Assembly: GCA_900104855.1 (NCBI GenBank)
Contig: FNSS01000001.1
Location: 2,852,001-2,916,000, forward strand
Reading direction: 5' to 3'
Source of the DNA: Rhizobiales bacterium GAS188
Lineage (GTDB): Bacteria; Pseudomonadota; Alphaproteobacteria; Rhizobiales; Beijerinckiaceae
DNA: 64,000 nucleotides
In this document: piece by piece, positions 27,337 through 36,825 of the stretch
How positions within the stretch are numbered: position 1 is the first letter of the stretch
How the letters are laid out: each line of letters starts with the position of its first letter
Position numbers and translations under genes: made by a program
Notes under the pieces: model-generated
Databases searched by the model: none
What the model was told of the DNA's origin: nothing
What the model saw: the letters and a program-made list of their open reading frames with translations, nothing else

Positions 27337-28113
27337 CTAACCCCCGAGCTTGATGTTTTGCAGGCTGAACAGCAGGTCGGCGTTCAGCCCGAAGCCGCCC
27401 GAGCCGCCGAACAGGGTCGACACGGTCGTCTCGGCGGGCGAGTTCTGGGAATCGTAGACGGCCGTGAAGCGCTCGATGAATTTCTGCAGCTTCGCCGGAT
27501 CCTGGAAATCCTTGACGTTCAACTTGCTCGATATGTTGGTGGCCTGCAGGTCGATGTTCTGCGCAGAGCTTGCGGCCGGAATGCCGAGCGTCGTCTGGAC
27601 CACGCTGAGCAGCGCCTTGTCGGCGAGGATGCCGTAGGCGCTCTTCAAGGTCGGGGCCATGCGCTCGAAGTAAAGGGCGAGGCGGACGCCAGGCTGCTGC
27701 GCTCCGGCCTCGTCCTCCAGCGTCTGCTGGGTGAATTTGCTGACCGTGACCGATGTCGCCTGCGCCAGCTTGGTGGTTTCGGCGCCGTGGATGGCGAAAT
27801 TGAAGGCGGTCACGAAGGCCAGGTAGCGCGGATCGGTCAGCTTGTTGGCGAGGCTCTTCGGGTCGGTGATGCCGCCTTGGAGAACCTTGCGCATGAGGCC
27901 CTTGGCATAGGTCATGTCGCCCAGGCCGTAGGCCTTCATCGCATAATTGAACAGGCGATCATTCTTGATGAAATCGTCGATCGACTTCACCTTGCCGATA
28001 TTGGCGAGATAATATTTCGTCTGCACGGCGACAGCCGGCTCGGCCGCTGTGCTGGCGAGCGATTTGGTGAGGTTCCGGTTGATGGCCTGGAAACCCAGAA
28101 AGGTGGTCAGCAC
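27337..28113 (-). CDS. DUF1217 flagellar-locus protein, copy 1
   Basis: This 258-residue protein of family DUF1217 is found in flagellar gene clusters of Hyphomicrobiales and has no established biochemical role. It is largely helical and soluble with no signal peptide. Its sequence closely parallels the neighbouring gene at 28201-28980: shared blocks include KYYLANIGKVKSIDDF, YAMKAYGL-DMTYAKGLM, LTDPRY-AF-TAFNF, GVRLALYFERMAPT and IPAASSAQ. The start is GTG with GGAG ten bases upstream. It begins the pair that continues into flgF. Confidence 0.8.
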   Translation of the reverse strand: MLTTFLGFQAINRNLTKSLASTAAEPAVAVQTKYYLANIGKVKSIDDFIKNDRLFNYAMKAYGLGDMTYAKGLMRKVLQGGITDPKSLANKLTDPRYLAFVTAFNFAIHGAETTKLAQATSVTVSKFTQQTLEDEAGAQQPGVRLALYFERMAPTLKSAYGILADKALLSVVQTTLGIPAASSAQNIDLQATNISSKLNVKDFQDPAKLQKFIERFTAVYDSQNSPAETTVSTLFGGSGGFGLNADLLFSLQNIKLGG

Positions 28114-28200
28114 GTCGGCAGGACTCCAAGGGCGGCGAGAAGTGCAGCGAGTGTCATCGTTAGGCGAGCATGGTCATGGCCGGGTTGACGGGCAGGCGGC

Positions 28201-28980
28201 TCAGCTGCCGCCGAGCTTGAGGCCCTGCAGGCTTTCGAGCAGCGAAGGACTGATGCCCGTCATTTCCTGCCCGACAAGGAGCGCGTTGGCAGGCGCCGAC
28301 GAAGAAGAATTATTGGCGTCATAGACCGCCGTGAAACGCCCGATGAAGGCCTGTAGCTTCGCCGGGTTCTGCAGGTCGGCGATGTTCATCTTGCCGGTGA
28401 TGGTCTGCGCCTGCAGCGCGAGATCCTGCGCCGAGCTCGCCGCCGGGATGTCGAGCGTCGTCTGCACCACGGCGAGGAGGGCGGGATCGGCAAGGATGTT
28501 GTAGGCAGTCTTGATGGTGGGTGCCATGCGCTCGAAATAGAGCGCCAGGCGCACCCCCTGGTTCTGGTTGCCGGCATTGTCCTCGAGCGTCTGCTGCACA
28601 TAGGCGCTGACGGTCGAGGTGGTCGCGGCGGCGGTCGAGGTGGTCGCGGCGCCGTTCGCCAGGAAGTTGAAGGCCGTGGCGAAGGCCTTGTAGCGCGGAT
28701 CCGTCAAGGTGTTGGCGAGGCTCTTCTGGTCCGAGACGCCGCCCTCGAGCACCTTGGTCATCAGGCCCTTGGCATAGGTCATGTCCTCGAGCCCATAGGC
28801 CTTCATGGCGAAAGAGAACAAATTGTAGTTGTTCACGAAATCGCCGATCGTCTTCACCTCGCCGATATTCGCCAGATAATATTGCGTCTGGTTGGCGACG
28901 GCGGGCTGAGCCGCGGTGCTGGCCAGCGAGCTCGCCTTGTTCCTGACGATCGCCTCATAGCTCACATAGGTGCTCAGCAT
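28201..28980 (-). CDS. DUF1217 flagellar-locus protein, copy 2
   Basis: This 259-residue tandem paralogue of the gene at 27337-28113 carries the same block order and the same ending style (LQGLKLGG versus LQNIKLGG). It differs most in a Thr/Ala-rich insert near residue 125 (TTSTAAATTSTVSAY). It is the first gene of the minus-strand unit that continues with copy 1, flgF and fliI, and it is divergent from motA across about 240 bp. The ATG at 28980 (MLSTYVSYEAIVRN) aligns with the start of copy 1 and is preferred over an earlier in-frame start at 29010. Confidence 0.8.
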   Translation of the reverse strand: MLSTYVSYEAIVRNKASSLASTAAQPAVANQTQYYLANIGEVKTIGDFVNNYNLFSFAMKAYGLEDMTYAKGLMTKVLEGGVSDQKSLANTLTDPRYKAFATAFNFLANGAATTSTAAATTSTVSAYVQQTLEDNAGNQNQGVRLALYFERMAPTIKTAYNILADPALLAVVQTTLDIPAASSAQDLALQAQTITGKMNIADLQNPAKLQAFIGRFTAVYDANNSSSSAPANALLVGQEMTGISPSLLESLQGLKLGGS

Positions 28981-29060
28981 GGCTCGGACCTCTCCATCAG
29001 GCGCCGCCAAACTCCGCCAAAGAACTTGCCCCAGGCTGACCTCGCGGCCGGCCCACTTTT

Positions 29061-29123
29061 TGGGGACGGTGCGCGTCCCCCCGCTCTTGAGACGGCGAGG
29101 CCGCCGCGAGGGTCGCGGTCCCG
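29061..29123. repeat. Diverged copy of the TGGGACCG-type repeat
   Basis: The segment starts TGGGGACGGTGCGCGTCCCC, a small palindrome, and ends GGGTCGCGGTCCCGGG. It resembles the right part of the repeat at 5.8 kb and 50.7 kb but is shorter and less regular. It lies in the divergent gap between the DUF1217 gene and motA. Confidence 0.4.
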
Positions 29124-29217
29124 GGCCGCTTCAGCCCCACACAAGGCTCGGCACCTACCCATGACGAAGGCGGGTTGAGGGACCGGTTTTCTCACCCGGC
29201 CTTCTTGGAGGTTGGCC

Positions 29218-30108
29218 TTGGGTTTCGTGATCGGTCTCGTCGTCGCCCTCGGCTGCATGTTCGGAGGCTTCGCGGCCCTCGGCGGCCATCTCGCGGTCAT
29301 CTGGCAGCCCTGGGAGCTCGTCATCATCGGCGGCTCGGCGCTCGGCACCTTCATCATCGCCAATCCGACCTCGACCATCGTGGATGCCGGACGCGCCTCG
29401 GTGGAGGCGATCGTGGGCTCCAGCCTGAAGCAGCGCGATTACCTCGATGTCCTCGGCGTCTTGCATTCCCTGATGCGCGAGCTGCGCGGCAAGTCGCGCA
29501 ACGAGGCGGAGGGCCATGTCGACAATCCCGAGGAATCGGAGATCTTCAAGAGCTTCCCCAAAGTGCTGGCCAACAAGGAATTGCTGCATTTCATCTGCGA
29601 TTATTGCCGCCTGATCATCATCGGCAATGCCCGCACCCATGAGATCGAGTCGCTCATGGACGAAGAGATCCACACCATCACCAAGGACAAGCTGAAATCC
29701 TACAGCGCCCTGCAGACGGTCGCCGACGGGCTGCCCGCTCTCGGCATCGTGGCCGCGGTGCTCGGCGTGATCCACGCCATGGGGGCGCTCGATCAATCTC
29801 CCGAGCTGCTCGGCGGCCTGATCGGTGCAGCGCTGGTCGGCACTTTCGCGGGCATCTTCATGTCCTACGGCCTCGTCGGCCCGCTCGCCCATAAGATCAA
29901 GATCACGCGCGAGAAGAAGTGCCGCGTCTTCCTCATCGTCAAGCAGACGCTGCTCGCCTTCATGAACGGGGCGATGCCGCAGATCGCGCTCGAGCATGGA
30001 CGCAAGACCATCCCGGCGGCCGAGCGCCCGACCATCGACGAGGTCGAGAACGAGACCATCTCGGTCGGCGGCTCGAAAGGCGCCGACCCCATGCCCCAAG
30101 CCGCGTAA
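29218..30108 (+). CDS. motA: Flagellar motor stator protein MotA
   Basis: This 296-residue protein has four membrane segments ([74 protein letters not shown]) and the conserved cytoplasmic loop with charged residues and the pore prolines, as in alphaproteobacterial MotA. The TTG at 29218 has GGAGG six bases upstream and gives the usual M-x-x-x-IGL start. A TTG at 29212 is too close to that site. It is the first gene of the plus-strand motor/switch unit. motB is not in the window. Confidence 0.93.
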   Translation: MGFVIGLVVALGCMFGGFAALGGHLAVIWQPWELVIIGGSALGTFIIANPTSTIVDAGRASVEAIVGSSLKQRDYLDVLGVLHSLMRELRGKSRNEAEGHVDNPEESEIFKSFPKVLANKELLHFICDYCRLIIIGNARTHEIESLMDEEIHTITKDKLKSYSALQTVADGLPALGIVAAVLGVIHAMGALDQSPELLGGLIGAALVGTFAGIFMSYGLVGPLAHKIKITREKKCRVFLIVKQTLLAFMNGAMPQIALEHGRKTIPAAERPTIDEVENETISVGGSKGADPMPQAA

Positions 30109-30117
30109 AGAGACCGC

Positions 30118-31065
30118 GTGACCGCCATGCAGCCCATCTCGCCCACCGCCGTCATTTCCCGCGACATCGACCGGCTGCTGAATGCCGCCGGCATCTCCCT
30201 CGAGCGGCTGCCCATGCTGCGGCTCGCCATCGACCGCATGGCGACCTTGTGCTCGGACAGCTTCAGGCCGATGACGAGCTCGCCGGCGCTGTTCACGCCG
30301 ACCAAGATCGCCACGGGGCGCATCGGCGACATTCTCGAATCCTATGCGGGCAATGTGGTGGCGGCCGTCTATTATGCGGCCGAATGGGATTCGCGCATCC
30401 TGCTCGGCTTCGATCGCAAGTTCCTGTTCACCGTGGCCGAGGCCGTGTTCGGCGGCGACGGCAACGAGCCGGAGATGCTCGAGGAGCGGCCCTTCTCCAA
30501 CCTCGAGCTGCGTCTCGCGCAGACGATCTTCGACCAGGCCGCCAATGCCTTGAAATCCTCCTTCGCCTCGGTTGCCGAGACGCCCTTCAAATTCGAGCGC
30601 ATCGAGACGCGCATGGATTTCGTGACCATCGGGCGGCCGAAGAATCTCGCAGTGGTCGCAAAGATCGCCCTGAAGGCGCTCAATCGCGGCGGCGAGATGT
30701 TTGTCGTCATTCCGCAGGCGGCTCTCAACCTGATGCGCCAGAATCTCGGGCAGGACCTGGTCGATGACGGCCGGACGCGCGACCCGCGCTGGACCAAGCA
30801 GTTCGAGAATGAGATCCGGCGCACCGAGGTCACCTTGAAGGCGATGATCGAGGAGCGCCAATTCACGTTGGGCGATATCGCCGACCTGCATGTCGGCCAG
30901 GTGCTGAAGCTGCAGGCGACCCCGAAGAGCCGCATCAAGGTCGAATGCAATGACGAGGCTCTGTTCTGGTGCCAGCTGGGCCAGGGAGAAGGCTCCTACA
31001 CGGTCCGCATCGAGGACTTCGTCGACCAAGAGCAGGAGTTCCTGGATGACATCCTGTCGCGGTGA
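30118..31065 (+). CDS. fliM: Flagellar motor switch protein FliM
   Basis: This 315-residue protein has a FliM middle domain (PMLRLAIDRMATLCSDSFRP at about residues 33-52) and a C-terminal SpoA/FliN-like surface-presentation domain (EERQFTLGDIADLHVGQVLK, then CQLGQGEGSYTVRIEDF). It forms the C-ring with FliN and FliG and binds phosphorylated CheY. A GTG at 30118 or ATG at 30127 are both possible starts. It begins ten bases after motA. Confidence 0.9.
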   Translation: MTAMQPISPTAVISRDIDRLLNAAGISLERLPMLRLAIDRMATLCSDSFRPMTSSPALFTPTKIATGRIGDILESYAGNVVAAVYYAAEWDSRILLGFDRKFLFTVAEAVFGGDGNEPEMLEERPFSNLELRLAQTIFDQAANALKSSFASVAETPFKFERIETRMDFVTIGRPKNLAVVAKIALKALNRGGEMFVVIPQAALNLMRQNLGQDLVDDGRTRDPRWTKQFENEIRRTEVTLKAMIEERQFTLGDIADLHVGQVLKLQATPKSRIKVECNDEALFWCQLGQGEGSYTVRIEDFVDQEQEFLDDILSR

Positions 31066-31082
31066 TCGTCCCGGCATCGTTG

Positions 31083-31106
31083 CGAAAGGCGGCCTTCCGC
31101 CTTTCG
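31083..31106. repeat. Perfect 10-bp hairpin between fliM and fliN
   Basis: CGAAAGGCGG and CCGCCTTTCG form a perfect stem with a CCTT loop. A related hairpin with the same right arm lies at 39146-39171. It sits just after the fliM stop in an unusually long 199-bp gap and could attenuate or process the motor-switch message. Confidence 0.55.
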
Positions 31107-31264
31107 GGACAAATGATGCGATCTCGAAGATCATTCCTAAAGTAGCCCATGATCTCGTCGGCCGAAGGGTCTCGCTCGGCCGGATCGCCCCCTAGCTCGC
31201 CTCTCGACCAAGCCCGTCGCGCCATTCGCCCCAGCCTCTCCCTCGATCGAAGAAAGCATCCGCC

Positions 31265-31627
31265 ATGTCGTCCGAGCAGCCTTCCTTCGCCCAAGCCATC
31301 GCCGATATCGCCGAGGAGACCGAGATGCCGGGCGCGATCCGCAAGGACCCGCCTGGAGCGCTGCGCAACATCGACGCCATCATGCGCATCCCGGTCGACG
31401 TGCAGGTGGTGCTGGGCTCGGCCACCATGCCGGTCGCCAATCTGATCAAGCTCGGGCGCGGCGCCGTCATCCCGCTCGATCACCGGGTGGGCGAGCCGGT
31501 CGACGTGGTGGTCAACGGGCGCATCGTGGCGCGCGGCGAGGTCGTGGTGGTCGAGGACGACAATTCCCGCTTCGGCGTCTCGCTGACGGAGATCGTCGGG
31601 CCGACCGGCTCGGACCAGAATATGTGA
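31265..31627 (+). CDS. fliN: Flagellar motor switch protein FliN
   Basis: This 120-residue protein has a short N-terminal extension followed by the SpoA domain (IPVDVQVVLGSATMPVANLI, GRGAVIPLDHRVGEPVDVVV, GRIVARGEVVVVEDDNSRFG), which is the conserved FliN core. It builds the lower C-ring and docks FliH/FliI. A 199-bp gap with a perfect hairpin separates it from fliM, longer than other spacings in this unit. Confidence 0.95.
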   Translation: MSSEQPSFAQAIADIAEETEMPGAIRKDPPGALRNIDAIMRIPVDVQVVLGSATMPVANLIKLGRGAVIPLDHRVGEPVDVVVNGRIVARGEVVVVEDDNSRFGVSLTEIVGPTGSDQNM

Positions 31628-31643
31628 GCGGGACGACGCAGGC

Positions 31644-32675
31644 ATGGCACAAAGCAATTCGCTGAGAGGCGGCTCGCGCCCGAAGCAGCTCAAGGGGGCC
31701 GACAAGGTCGCGGCGCTTCTGCTCACTCTCGACAAGAACATCGCGACGCGGCTGCTTTCGAAATTCGAGCCCGCCGAGCTGCGCGAAGTGACGCGCGCCG
31801 CCGCCGATCTCGGCTCTGTCCCGGCGTCGACGCTCGAAGCCCTTATCGAGGAGTTCGCCGGCCATTTCTCGACGGGCGTCGACCTGATCGGCTCGGCCGG
31901 ACAGGCCCAGAAGCTGCTTTCGGGCGTGGTGCCGCCCGAGCAGGTCGCAGACATCATGTCGGATGTGCTCGGCAACTCCAATCATTCGCTGTGGGAACGC
32001 CTGTCGGCGGTGTCCGACGCAGTCTTCGCGTCCTATCTGACGAAGGAGCATCCCCAGGCCGCGGCCCTCATCCTGTCGAAGGTCAATCCGAGCTGCGCCG
32101 CCAAGGTGATGAGCCATTTGCCGCGCGAGCTGCGCAACGGCCTGATGCGCCGCATGCTCAGCTTCAAGCCGGTGATGGAGCCGACGGTGCGCATCCTCGA
32201 AGGCGCGCTGCACGAGGATCTCCTGGCCAACATGGCCCGCAACACCAACCATGACAGCCATTCGCGCATGGCCGACATCATCAACAAGATGGAGCGCAAG
32301 CAGATGGAGGATGTCCTCCAGAGCCTCGCCGAAGTGCGCCCCAAGGAGGCCGAGGTCCTCAAGGGCCTGCTGTTCACCTTCGACGACATCATCAATCTCT
32401 CGGCCAAGGCCCGCATGACCTTGTTCGACCAGGTGCCGACCGAGCGCGTCGTGCTGGCGCTGAAGGGCACCGACCCGATCTTCCGCGATATGGTCTTGTC
32501 GTCGCTCGCTTCGCGCGCCAAGCGCATGGTCGAGGCGGAGCTGACCAACAGCGAGCCGGCCCAGCATCGCGACGTCGTGAAGGCGCGCCGCGCCATCGCC
32601 GACCTGGTGCTGGAGATGGCGGAAAAGGGCCTCATCGAGCTCAACGGCGCCGATGAGGAGAACGAGCTCGTCTGA
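31644..32675 (+). CDS. fliG: Flagellar motor switch protein FliG
   Basis: This 343-residue FliG has N-, middle and C-terminal armadillo domains. The middle-domain motif KEHPQAAALILSKVNPSCAA near residue 134 is the EHPQ region, and the C-terminal torque helix carries DQVPTERVVLALKGTDPIFR. It couples stator and rotor. It starts 16 bases after fliN and is followed by flhB after about 100 bp. Confidence 0.95.
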   Translation: MAQSNSLRGGSRPKQLKGADKVAALLLTLDKNIATRLLSKFEPAELREVTRAAADLGSVPASTLEALIEEFAGHFSTGVDLIGSAGQAQKLLSGVVPPEQVADIMSDVLGNSNHSLWERLSAVSDAVFASYLTKEHPQAAALILSKVNPSCAAKVMSHLPRELRNGLMRRMLSFKPVMEPTVRILEGALHEDLLANMARNTNHDSHSRMADIINKMERKQMEDVLQSLAEVRPKEAEVLKGLLFTFDDIINLSAKARMTLFDQVPTERVVLALKGTDPIFRDMVLSSLASRAKRMVEAELTNSEPAQHRDVVKARRAIADLVLEMAEKGLIELNGADEENELV

Positions 32676-32773
32676 CGCAGGCGGCGCCAGGCTGAACGGA
32701 GCGGGCGGCCGCAAGGCCTTTCGCTCGAGAGCATCGGCCGGACCGCTCGGCCCGGCGGGAACAGGTCCAGGCA

Positions 32774-33901
32774 ATGGCGGCGCACGACGACAAGACCGAA
32801 GAGGCGACCGAGAAGAAACTGCGCGACGCGATCGAGAAGGGCAACATCCCCGTCTCGCGCGAAGCCACGACCTTCGCCTCGATCATCGGCATCCTGATCG
32901 TCATGGCCTTCCTGGTGAAGGAAGGCGCCATGCAGCTCTCGGTGGCGCTGCAGCGGCTGATGGACGATCCGGGCGGCTGGTCGCTGCAGAACAGCGCCGA
33001 TGCCGGGGCCTTGTTCGGCACCATAGCGGCGGAGGCCTTCAAATTCCTGGTGCCCATCTTCGCGACGCTGTGCCTCTTCGGCCTGATCGCCTCCTTTTCG
33101 CAAAATGTGCCGAATTTCGCTTTCGACCGCATCCAGCCCGACGCCTCGCGGCTGTCGCCCGCGCAAGGCTGGAGCCGCATCTTCGGCCAGCAGGGCCAGA
33201 TCGAATTCCTCAAGAGCGCGCTCAAATTCGGAGGCATCAGCGCCGTCATCTTCGTGCTCTTGAACTCCGAGCAATCGAGCTTCATGAACGCCATGTTCAC
33301 GCAGCCCAATGCGCTGCCGGACGTGATCTTGTCGATGACCACGCGGCTGCTCGCCGCGATCGCCATCGCGACCGTGCTTCTGGTCACAGCCGACATGCTG
33401 TGGGCGAGGATCAAATGGCGGCGCGATCTGCGCATGACGCGCCAGGAACTCAAGGACGAGTTCAAGCAATCCGAGGGCGACCCGCTGATGCGCTCGAAGC
33501 TGCGGTCGCTGGCGCTCGATCGCTCGCGCAAGCGCATGATCGGCGCCGTGCCGCGCGCCACCTTGGTGATCGCCAATCCGACCCATTACGCCATCGCCCT
33601 GCGCTATGTGCGGGAGGAGGGCGGCGCACCGCTCGTGGTCGCCAAAGGCAAGGATCTGATCGCGCTGAAGATCCGCGAGATTGCCGAGCAACATCAGATT
33701 CCGGTCGTGGAAGACAAGGCTCTGGCAAGGTCCATGTACGACAGTGTCGAGGTGGACCGGATGATTCCACCGGAGCTGTATCGGGCGGTCGCGGAGGTGG
33801 TTCACTTCCTCTACGCCAAGAAGACCGGTGGGACGACTGCAGGATGGAAACCATCGAACCATGTTGATCAAGCGGCGCGAAGACCATCTCCTGGCGCGTG
33901 A
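32774..33901 (+). CDS. flhB: Flagellar export switch protein FlhB
   Basis: This 375-residue FlhB has four membrane helices and the autocleavage motif Asn-Pro-Thr-His at residues 268-271 inside LVIANPTHYAIALRY. Cleavage there switches export specificity from hook to filament proteins. The N-terminus DDKTEEATEKKLRDAIEKGN is typical. The C-terminal tail (after KKTGGTTAGWKPS) is extended and overlaps the next gene by 41 bases. Confidence 0.95.
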   Translation: MAAHDDKTEEATEKKLRDAIEKGNIPVSREATTFASIIGILIVMAFLVKEGAMQLSVALQRLMDDPGGWSLQNSADAGALFGTIAAEAFKFLVPIFATLCLFGLIASFSQNVPNFAFDRIQPDASRLSPAQGWSRIFGQQGQIEFLKSALKFGGISAVIFVLLNSEQSSFMNAMFTQPNALPDVILSMTTRLLAAIAIATVLLVTADMLWARIKWRRDLRMTRQELKDEFKQSEGDPLMRSKLRSLALDRSRKRMIGAVPRATLVIANPTHYAIALRYVREEGGAPLVVAKGKDLIALKIREIAEQHQIPVVEDKALARSMYDSVEVDRMIPPELYRAVAEVVHFLYAKKTGGTTAGWKPSNHVDQAARRPSPGA

Positions 33902-34307
33902 AAAGGCGTTGGCCGAGGGCGTGAAGAAGGTTGCGGCCGAGCTGCGGCTCGTCGACCTCGTCGACTTCATCACCTATATCCGGACCGAGCAGTTCGCGAA
34001 TATCGAGGACATCGTCAATTCCTCGGTCGAGCTTCTGTTCAAGCCTGGCACGCTGACTTTCGGCTGGGGCGCCGATCTCCGCGTCGACTGGGGCGAGCCC
34101 CCGCAGATCATGCTGGACATGGAATTCCGGCACATGTCGGTAACGGTGTTCTTCGGCCTGGCGCTCGAGGCGCATCACGCGAGTGTCGAGATCCGCTACG
34201 TCTCCTTCGAGGACGCCGCTGACGATCCTGAAGTGAATACCAGGCGGCTTGCCGAAGCGATCGCCGATGCGCGCTTGTCGGTGCCGGTGGTCGGTAGCCG
34301 GCTGTGA
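33861..34307 (+). CDS. Conserved hypothetical protein overlapping flhB
   Basis: This 148-residue soluble protein starts MLIKRREDHLLAREKALAEG and has a DLVDFITYIRTEQFANIEDI helix and an FGWGADLRVDWGEPP strand region. I recognise no family. It overlaps the last 41 bases of flhB in another frame, so translation of the two is probably coupled, and it ends the plus-strand flagellar unit. The open frame continues farther into flhB, but the ATG at 33861 is the first sensible start. A flagellar role is inferred from position only. Confidence 0.7.
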   Translation: MLIKRREDHLLAREKALAEGVKKVAAELRLVDLVDFITYIRTEQFANIEDIVNSSVELLFKPGTLTFGWGADLRVDWGEPPQIMLDMEFRHMSVTVFFGLALEAHHASVEIRYVSFEDAADDPEVNTRRLAEAIADARLSVPVVGSRL

Positions 34308-34321
34308 GCGATTAGCCTCAC

Positions 34322-34340
34322 CTCTCCCGCAAGGGGAGGG
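34322..34340. terminator. Hairpin between convergent genes after the flagellar unit
   Basis: CTCTCCC and GGGAGGG pair around GCAAG (seven pairs, one wobble). It lies in the 45-bp space between the flhB-downstream gene and the convergent accC. Position suggests a bidirectional terminator. No clear T-run is seen. Confidence 0.35.
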
Positions 34341-34352
34341 TGGGCGGCGGCG

Positions 34353-35714
34353 CTACCCTGCAGTATCGGTGATTTCGGCCGTCGCCAGGAAATTCTCGAG
34401 CCAGTGGATGTCGTAATCGCCGTTCTGGATATCGGCATTGCGCACCAGCGCGCGGAAGAGCGGCAAGGTGGTGTCGATGCCGGCGACCACGAACTCGTCA
34501 AGGGCGCGGCGCAGCCGCATCAGGCATTCGTTGCGGGTGCGCCCATGCACGATCAGCTTGCCGATCAGGGAATCATAATTGGGCGGGATGGTGTAGCCCT
34601 GATACACGGCCGAATCGACCCGCACTCCGAGACCGCCCGGCGGATGGTAGTAATCGATGCGGCCGGGCGAGGGGCGGAAGGTTCGCGCGTTCTCGGCATT
34701 GACGCGGCATTCGATGGCATGGCCCATGAGCCGCACCTCGTCCTGCCCGATCGGCAGATCGCCGCCCGCCGCCACCCGGATCTGCTCGTTGACGAGATCG
34801 ATGCCGGTGATCATCTCGGTCACCGGGTGCTCGACCTGGATGCGGGTGTTCATCTCGATGAAGTAGAATTCGCCGTTCTCGTAGAGGAACTCGACGGTGC
34901 CGGCTCCGAGATATTGCAGCTCGCACATGGCCTGGCGCACCGTGTCCATGATCTGGGCCCGCTGCGTGCCGTTGAGCGCGGGCGAGGGACCCTCTTCCCA
35001 GACCTTCTGATGGCGGCGCTGCAATGAGCAATCCCGTTCGCCAAGGCAGATGGCGCCGCCGCGCCCGTCGCCGAGCACCTGGATCTCGATATGGCGCGGC
35101 TTTTCGAGATATTTCTCGAGATAGACCGCATCATCGCCAAAGGCGGCCTTGGCCTCGCTGCGCGCCGTCTGCACGGCGTTCGTCAGCTCTTCCTCGCTGC
35201 GCGCCACCTTCATGCCGCGTCCGCCGCCGCCGGCCGCCGCCTTGACCAGGACCGGGTAGCCGATCGCGGCAGCGATGCGCTTCGCCTCATCCTCATCGGT
35301 GATGCCGCCATCCGACCCGGGCACTACCGGAATGCCGAGCCTCACCGCGGTGCGCTTCGCCTCGATCTTGTCGCCCATCAGGCGGATATGATCGGGCTTG
35401 GGGCCGATGAAGCCGATATTATGGTCGACCAGGATATCGGCGAAGCGGGCATTCTCGGACAGGAAGCCATAGCCTGGATGCACCGCATCCGCCCCGGTGA
35501 TCTCGCAGGCCGCGAGCAAGGAGGGGATGTTCAGATAGCTGTCGCGGGCCGGCGGGGGACCGATGCAGACGCTCTCATCGGCGAGGCGCACATGCATGGC
35601 GTCTGCGTCCGCGGTCGAATGCACCGCGACCGTCGCGATGCCGAGCTCCTTGCAGGCGCGCAGCACCCGCAGCGCGATCTCGCCGCGATTGGCGATGAGG
35701 ATCTTGTCGAACAT
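34353..35714 (-). CDS. accC: Acetyl-CoA carboxylase biotin carboxylase subunit
   Basis: This 453-residue protein has [20 protein letters not shown] at the N-terminus, the ATP-grasp loop [15 protein letters not shown] and the catalytic [15 protein letters not shown] motif. It carboxylates biotin on AccB with ATP and bicarbonate, the first half-reaction of malonyl-CoA synthesis. The ATG at 35714 matches the family start. A TTG three codons earlier is not needed. It is transcribed after accB with a 37-bp gap. Confidence 0.97.
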   Translation of the reverse strand: MFDKILIANRGEIALRVLRACKELGIATVAVHSTADADAMHVRLADESVCIGPPPARDSYLNIPSLLAACEITGADAVHPGYGFLSENARFADILVDHNIGFIGPKPDHIRLMGDKIEAKRTAVRLGIPVVPGSDGGITDEDEAKRIAAAIGYPVLVKAAAGGGGRGMKVARSEEELTNAVQTARSEAKAAFGDDAVYLEKYLEKPRHIEIQVLGDGRGGAICLGERDCSLQRRHQKVWEEGPSPALNGTQRAQIMDTVRQAMCELQYLGAGTVEFLYENGEFYFIEMNTRIQVEHPVTEMITGIDLVNEQIRVAAGGDLPIGQDEVRLMGHAIECRVNAENARTFRPSPGRIDYYHPPGGLGVRVDSAVYQGYTIPPNYDSLIGKLIVHGRTRNECLMRLRRALDEFVVAGIDTTLPLFRALVRNADIQNGDYDIHWLENFLATAEITDTAG

Positions 35715-35751
35715 GCGTCTCAAGCCTGTGCCGGCGGACGCAGCCCGCTTC

Positions 35752-36222
35752 TCATTCGATCACCATCAGCGGCTCGCCGAATTCGACCGGCTGACCGTCC
35801 TCGACCAGGATTTCGCTGACCGTGCCCGAGCGCGGCGCGGTGATCTCGTTGAAGGTCTTCATGGCCTCGATCAACAAGATGCGCTCGCCTTCCTTCACGG
35901 TGGCGCCGATCTCGACGAAGGGCTTCGCTTCGGGCGAAGGGCGCCGAAAGGCGGTGCCGACCATCGGCGAGGTGACGGTGTTCTCCTTGCGGGCCGCGTC
36001 GGTCGCGGCCGCGATGGCGGGCGCCGGCGCCGCGGCCGCTGACGGCTGAGCGGACGGCGCCATGGCGACGCCCGGAGCGGCCGCGACCGTCAAGGTCACG
36101 TTACGCGCCACCCGGATGCGCAGATCGCCCTTCTGGACCTCGATCTCGGTCAGATCGGTCTCGGCGAGCAGTTTCGCGAGTTCGCGAACGTTATCGGCGT
36201 CGAAGGGATTCTGTTTGCGCAT
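35752..36222 (-). CDS. accB: Biotin carboxyl carrier protein AccB
   Basis: This 156-residue BCCP has an N-terminal helical region, a mobile Ala/Pro linker (residues about 45-75) and a C-terminal biotinyl domain. The biotinylation site is the Lys in [15 protein letters not shown]. It carries carboxybiotin between AccC and the carboxyltransferase. It starts after aroQ on the same strand, with 24 bp between them. Confidence 0.96.
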   Translation of the reverse strand: MRKQNPFDADNVRELAKLLAETDLTEIEVQKGDLRIRVARNVTLTVAAAPGVAMAPSAQPSAAAAPAPAIAAATDAARKENTVTSPMVGTAFRRPSPEAKPFVEIGATVKEGERILLIEAMKTFNEITAPRSGTVSEILVEDGQPVEFGEPLMVIE

Positions 36223-36246
36223 ACTCTCTCACATCTTTTTCAGGCG

Positions 36247-36690
36247 CTAGCCTCGCTGCCGCAGCAGATCCGCCAGCGCCTCGATCGCAGCCTCATAGCC
36301 GAAAGGTCCGAGCCCGGCGATCACGCCCTTGGCGACGGGCGAGATGTAGGAATGGTGCCGGAAGCTCTCGCGCGCATGCACATTGGTCAGATGCACCTCG
36401 ATGACGAGCGCATCGACGCCCCTGATGGCATCATGCAGGGCGACGGAGGTGTGTGTATAGGCGCCGGCATTGAGCACGATGCCGGCCTTCGCCCGGCCCG
36501 CCGCCTGGATCTGGCTGACGAGCTCGCCCTCGTGATTGGTCTGGGCAAACAGGATATCCAGCGACAAGGCCTTGGCCTTGGCCCGGCACCGCGCTTCGAT
36601 ATCGGCAAGCGTCAGCGAGCCGTAGATCGCGGGCTCGCGCGTGCCGATCAGATTGAGGTTCGGCCCGTTGAGGACGTGGACGGCAGGCAT
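36247..36690 (-). CDS. aroQ: Type II 3-dehydroquinate dehydratase
   Basis: This 147-residue protein has the type II signature [20 protein letters not shown] at the N-terminus, the catalytic-loop Tyr/Arg region and [16 protein letters not shown], plus [20 protein letters not shown]. It dehydrates 3-dehydroquinate in the shikimate pathway, acting as a dodecamer. The ATG at 36690 ([13 protein letters not shown]) fits the family. The in-frame leader to 36732 is not conserved in character. The aroQ-accB-accC order is common in alphaproteobacteria. Confidence 0.95.
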   Translation of the reverse strand: MPAVHVLNGPNLNLIGTREPAIYGSLTLADIEARCRAKAKALSLDILFAQTNHEGELVSQIQAAGRAKAGIVLNAGAYTHTSVALHDAIRGVDALVIEVHLTNVHARESFRHHSYISPVAKGVIAGLGPFGYEAAIEALADLLRQRG

Positions 36691-36825
36691 GCGTGCGGAA
36701 ATACCCTCTTTGGCGCGCGGAACATGCGGCAACAGGCCGCTTCTAGCGTCCCGCGGCTGAGAGGGGAAGGGCCAGCAAGAGCTTAGCCATCGAAACGTCG
36801 TGGCCGGTCAGCAAGTCGCCGTCGT

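Noticed and set aside
29155-31134. Long open frame on the minus strand opposite motA and fliM (about 659 codons)
   Set aside because: It is a GC-rich shadow frame: the opposite strand encodes clear MotA and FliM, and the frame's protein is Arg/His/Asp-rich with no domain.
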